Shown here: piece after piece, positions 11,284 through 12,609 of the stretch
How the letters are laid out: each line of letters opens with the position of its first letter
How positions within the stretch are numbered: position 1 is the stretch's first letter
DNA from: Flavobacteriales bacterium UBA7325
Lineage (GTDB): Bacteria; Bacteroidota; Bacteroidia; Flavobacteriales_D; Crocinitomicaceae
Assembly (NCBI GenBank): GCA_002471375.1
Contig: DKPV01000012.1
Coordinates: 1-12,609 of the forward strand
Direction: 5' to 3'
DNA length: 12,609 nucleotides
Position numbers and translations under genes: made by a program
The notes under the pieces: generated by a model
What the model was told of the DNA's origin: nothing
The model's database searches: none
Seen by the model: the letters and a program-made list of their open reading frames with translations, nothing else

Positions 11284-12609
11284 ATGGCGAAACCAGTAAG
11301 ATTAGGAAAAGCAGCAGGAGAATTTAACGTTGGTATATCAACCATCGTCGAATTCTTAGAGAGCAATGGAGTAAACATTGATCCGTCACCGAACTTAAAG
11401 TTGACGCATGATCAGTATGAAATGTTGAGCACTGAATTTGCTGCAGATCACGACCTAAAAGAGAAAACGAAGCAAAAGCCGGTAGCTCGAGAGAAAAGAG
11501 AGACTATCTCACTTAGAGACAAAGATAAGTCTGAAGAAGTGGAAGTGGAAGTGGAAGCTGAAACGGAAACAGAAACAGACAAGGTTGTTGAGGAAGTGGT
11601 TGAAGAGGTTACTGAGGAGGTTGTTACTCCTGAGGTAGTCGAAGTTGTTGAAGAAGAAACGACTCCTATTGAGGAAGAAGTATCAGTTGAACCTGTCGTT
11701 GAGAAGACAGAGGAAGAGCCAGTCGAAGAGGAGAAGAAAGACGGCGGAGTAAAGGTGCTAGGAAAGATTGATTTAGGTTCAATTAACACGAAGACACGTC
11801 CAGATAAGAAGTCTAAGGAGGCGAAAGCCGAAGAAAAAGCAGAAAAGAAAGCTCCAATTAAGGAGGAAGTAAAAGCTGCTAAACCTGAAGAAAAGAAAGA
11901 GGAGAAACCGAAAGAGGAAGCGAAGCCTAATGTGGAAACTGAAACAATTAGAGTTCAAAGAGCGAAGCTTACTGGACCTAACGTTGTTGGAAAAATTGAA
12001 CTTCCTGTAGAGAAGCCTAGAACATCTAGCGCTGATAAAAAGAAGAGAAAACGTGTTAGGAAAATTGATCCATCTAAGCAGACACAGGGTACCAACCCTA
12101 ATGCTGGAAACGGACGAGGTGCACGTGGTAATAAAGGCGGAAAGAAAGTAAGAGTTGAAAAACCCGAAATTACAGAAGCTGATATTCAGAAAGAGATTAA
12201 AGAGACACTTGCACGTCTTTCCAATAAAGGAGGGAAGTCAAAGGCCTCTAAGAATCGTCGATCTAAAAGAGAGACTGCATCGATGCGTCGTGAAGCGGAA
12301 GAAATCGCTGCTGCATACGAGGATAAAATCCTAAAGCTTACTGAGTTTGTTACTGTTTCCGAATTAGGGAATATGATGAACGTAAGTTCTACGGAAATTA
12401 TCTCAGCGTGTATGACGCTCGGAATATTTGCCTCAATTAACCAACGACTCGATGCTGAAACAATTCAGATTATTGCTGAGGAGTTCGGATATGAGTGTGA
12501 GTTCGTAAGTGCAGAGGTTCAAGAGTCTATTCCGATTGTTGAGGATAAAGAGGAGGATTTGCTTCCACGTGCTGCTATTATCACGGTAATGGGTCACGTA
12601 GATCATGGT
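11284..12609 (+). CDS. infB: Translation initiation factor IF-2, 3'-truncated by window edge
   Basis: GTPase that brings initiator tRNA to the 30S subunit and promotes subunit joining. 442 codons are open to the window end. The N-terminus MAKPVRLGKAAGEFNVGISTIVEFLESNG is the IF2_N helical domain. A long acidic, low-complexity stretch follows (84-152), then a Lys/Glu-rich linker with the paired motifs KVLGKIDL and NVVGKIEL, and a basic segment DKKKRKRVRK. Then comes the second IF2_N-like domain (KLTEFVTVSELGNMMNVS onward) and the start of the G domain. The frame ends at VMGHVDHG, the beginning of the G1 P-loop, so the GTPase and C-terminal domains lie outside the window. An extended, charged linker is usual in Bacteroidota IF-2. 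It is the third gene of the rimP operon. TATATTTA in the nusA-infB gap resembles a -7 box but lacks a spaced TTG. Confidence 0.95.
   Translation, partial: MAKPVRLGKAAGEFNVGISTIVEFLESNGVNIDPSPNLKLTHDQYEMLSTEFAADHDLKEKTKQKPVAREKRETISLRDKDKSEEVEVEVEAETETETDKVVEEVVEEVTEEVVTPEVVEVVEEETTPIEEEVSVEPVVEKTEEEPVEEEKKDGGVKVLGKIDLGSINTKTRPDKKSKEAKAEEKAEKKAPIKEEVKAAKPEEKKEEKPKEEAKPNVETETIRVQRAKLTGPNVVGKIELPVEKPRTSSADKKKRKRVRKIDPSKQTQGTNPNAGNGRGARGNKGGKKVRVEKPEITEADIQKEIKETLARLSNKGGKSKASKNRRSKRETASMRREAEEIAAAYEDKILKLTEFVTVSELGNMMNVSSTEIISACMTLGIFASINQRLDAETIQIIAEEFGYECEFVSAEVQESIPIVEDKEEDLLPRAAIITVMGHVDHG
11536..11577 (+). repeat. Tandem hexamers GAAnnn in infB
   Basis: Seven in-frame 6-bp units (GAAGTG three times, GAAGCT, GAAACG, GAAACA twice) encode the alternating stretch EVEVEVEAETETET. 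It lies in the disordered acidic linker of IF-2, where copy-number change would not shift the frame. Confidence 0.7.

Noticed and set aside
11448..11789. A 113-codon minus-strand open frame rich in Ser and Thr
   Set aside because: It is the antisense shadow of the Glu/Val/Lys-rich linker of infB; GAA/GAG and GTT codons read backwards give Ser/Thr codons. It has no family resemblance or upstream signal.

Overview
The window looks like chromosomal DNA from a Bacteroidota bacterium, probably a marine or freshwater flavobacterium-like lineage. Three things point there. Promoter-like elements fit the Bacteroidota/Flavobacterium sigma-A pattern TTG-N17-23-TAnnTTTG, best at 9364-9393, while Shine-Dalgarno sequences are mostly absent. 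The class Ia ribonucleotide reductase closely resembles eukaryotic R1/R2. DUF3109, a YphP-type bacilliredoxin and a rimP-nusA-infB cluster with a long acidic IF2 N-terminus all fit the phylum. Base composition is AT-rich and even; there is no sign of a mobile element, tRNA, rRNA or CRISPR array. The genus cannot be named from sequence reading alone.

Layout, left to right. (1) 2-948, plus: the 3' part of phenylalanine-4-hydroxylase, overlapping a pterin-4a-carbinolamine dehydratase that recycles its cofactor. A bidirectional hairpin terminator (950-974) separates them from the next block. (2) 997-3309, minus: a ComF-like phosphoribosyltransferase and a DAO-type FAD oxidoreductase, 11 bp apart, then a CGC-motif bacilliredoxin with its own candidate -7 box. 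(3) 3310-3725: a 416-bp divergent intergenic region with a candidate 38-codon Cys-tailed small ORF, two inverted repeats and candidate promoters. (4) 3726-7142, plus: nrdB and nrdA, ending in a good intrinsic terminator (7164-7196). (5) 7298-8694, plus: a single-TM hypothetical protein coupled by an ATGA overlap to an HTTM/VKGC-like multi-pass membrane protein. (6) 8691-9266, minus: a Cys-rich DUF3109 protein whose stop codon shares TTAA with the upstream convergent gene. (7) 9364-12609, plus: a strong promoter, a short leader with an intrinsic-terminator hairpin, then rimP, nusA and the 5' third of infB, which runs off the window just inside its G1 GTPase motif.

The genes are mostly housekeeping: aromatic amino acid hydroxylation, thiol redox, dNTP synthesis, and the transcription-translation cluster. 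The most interesting non-coding signals are the putative attenuator before rimP, which is threaded by a 15-codon leader ORF, and the region before nrdB with its 10-bp-arm palindrome, a second inverted repeat over a candidate -33 element, and the unannotated small ORF. I do not see a clearly novel defence or mobile system.
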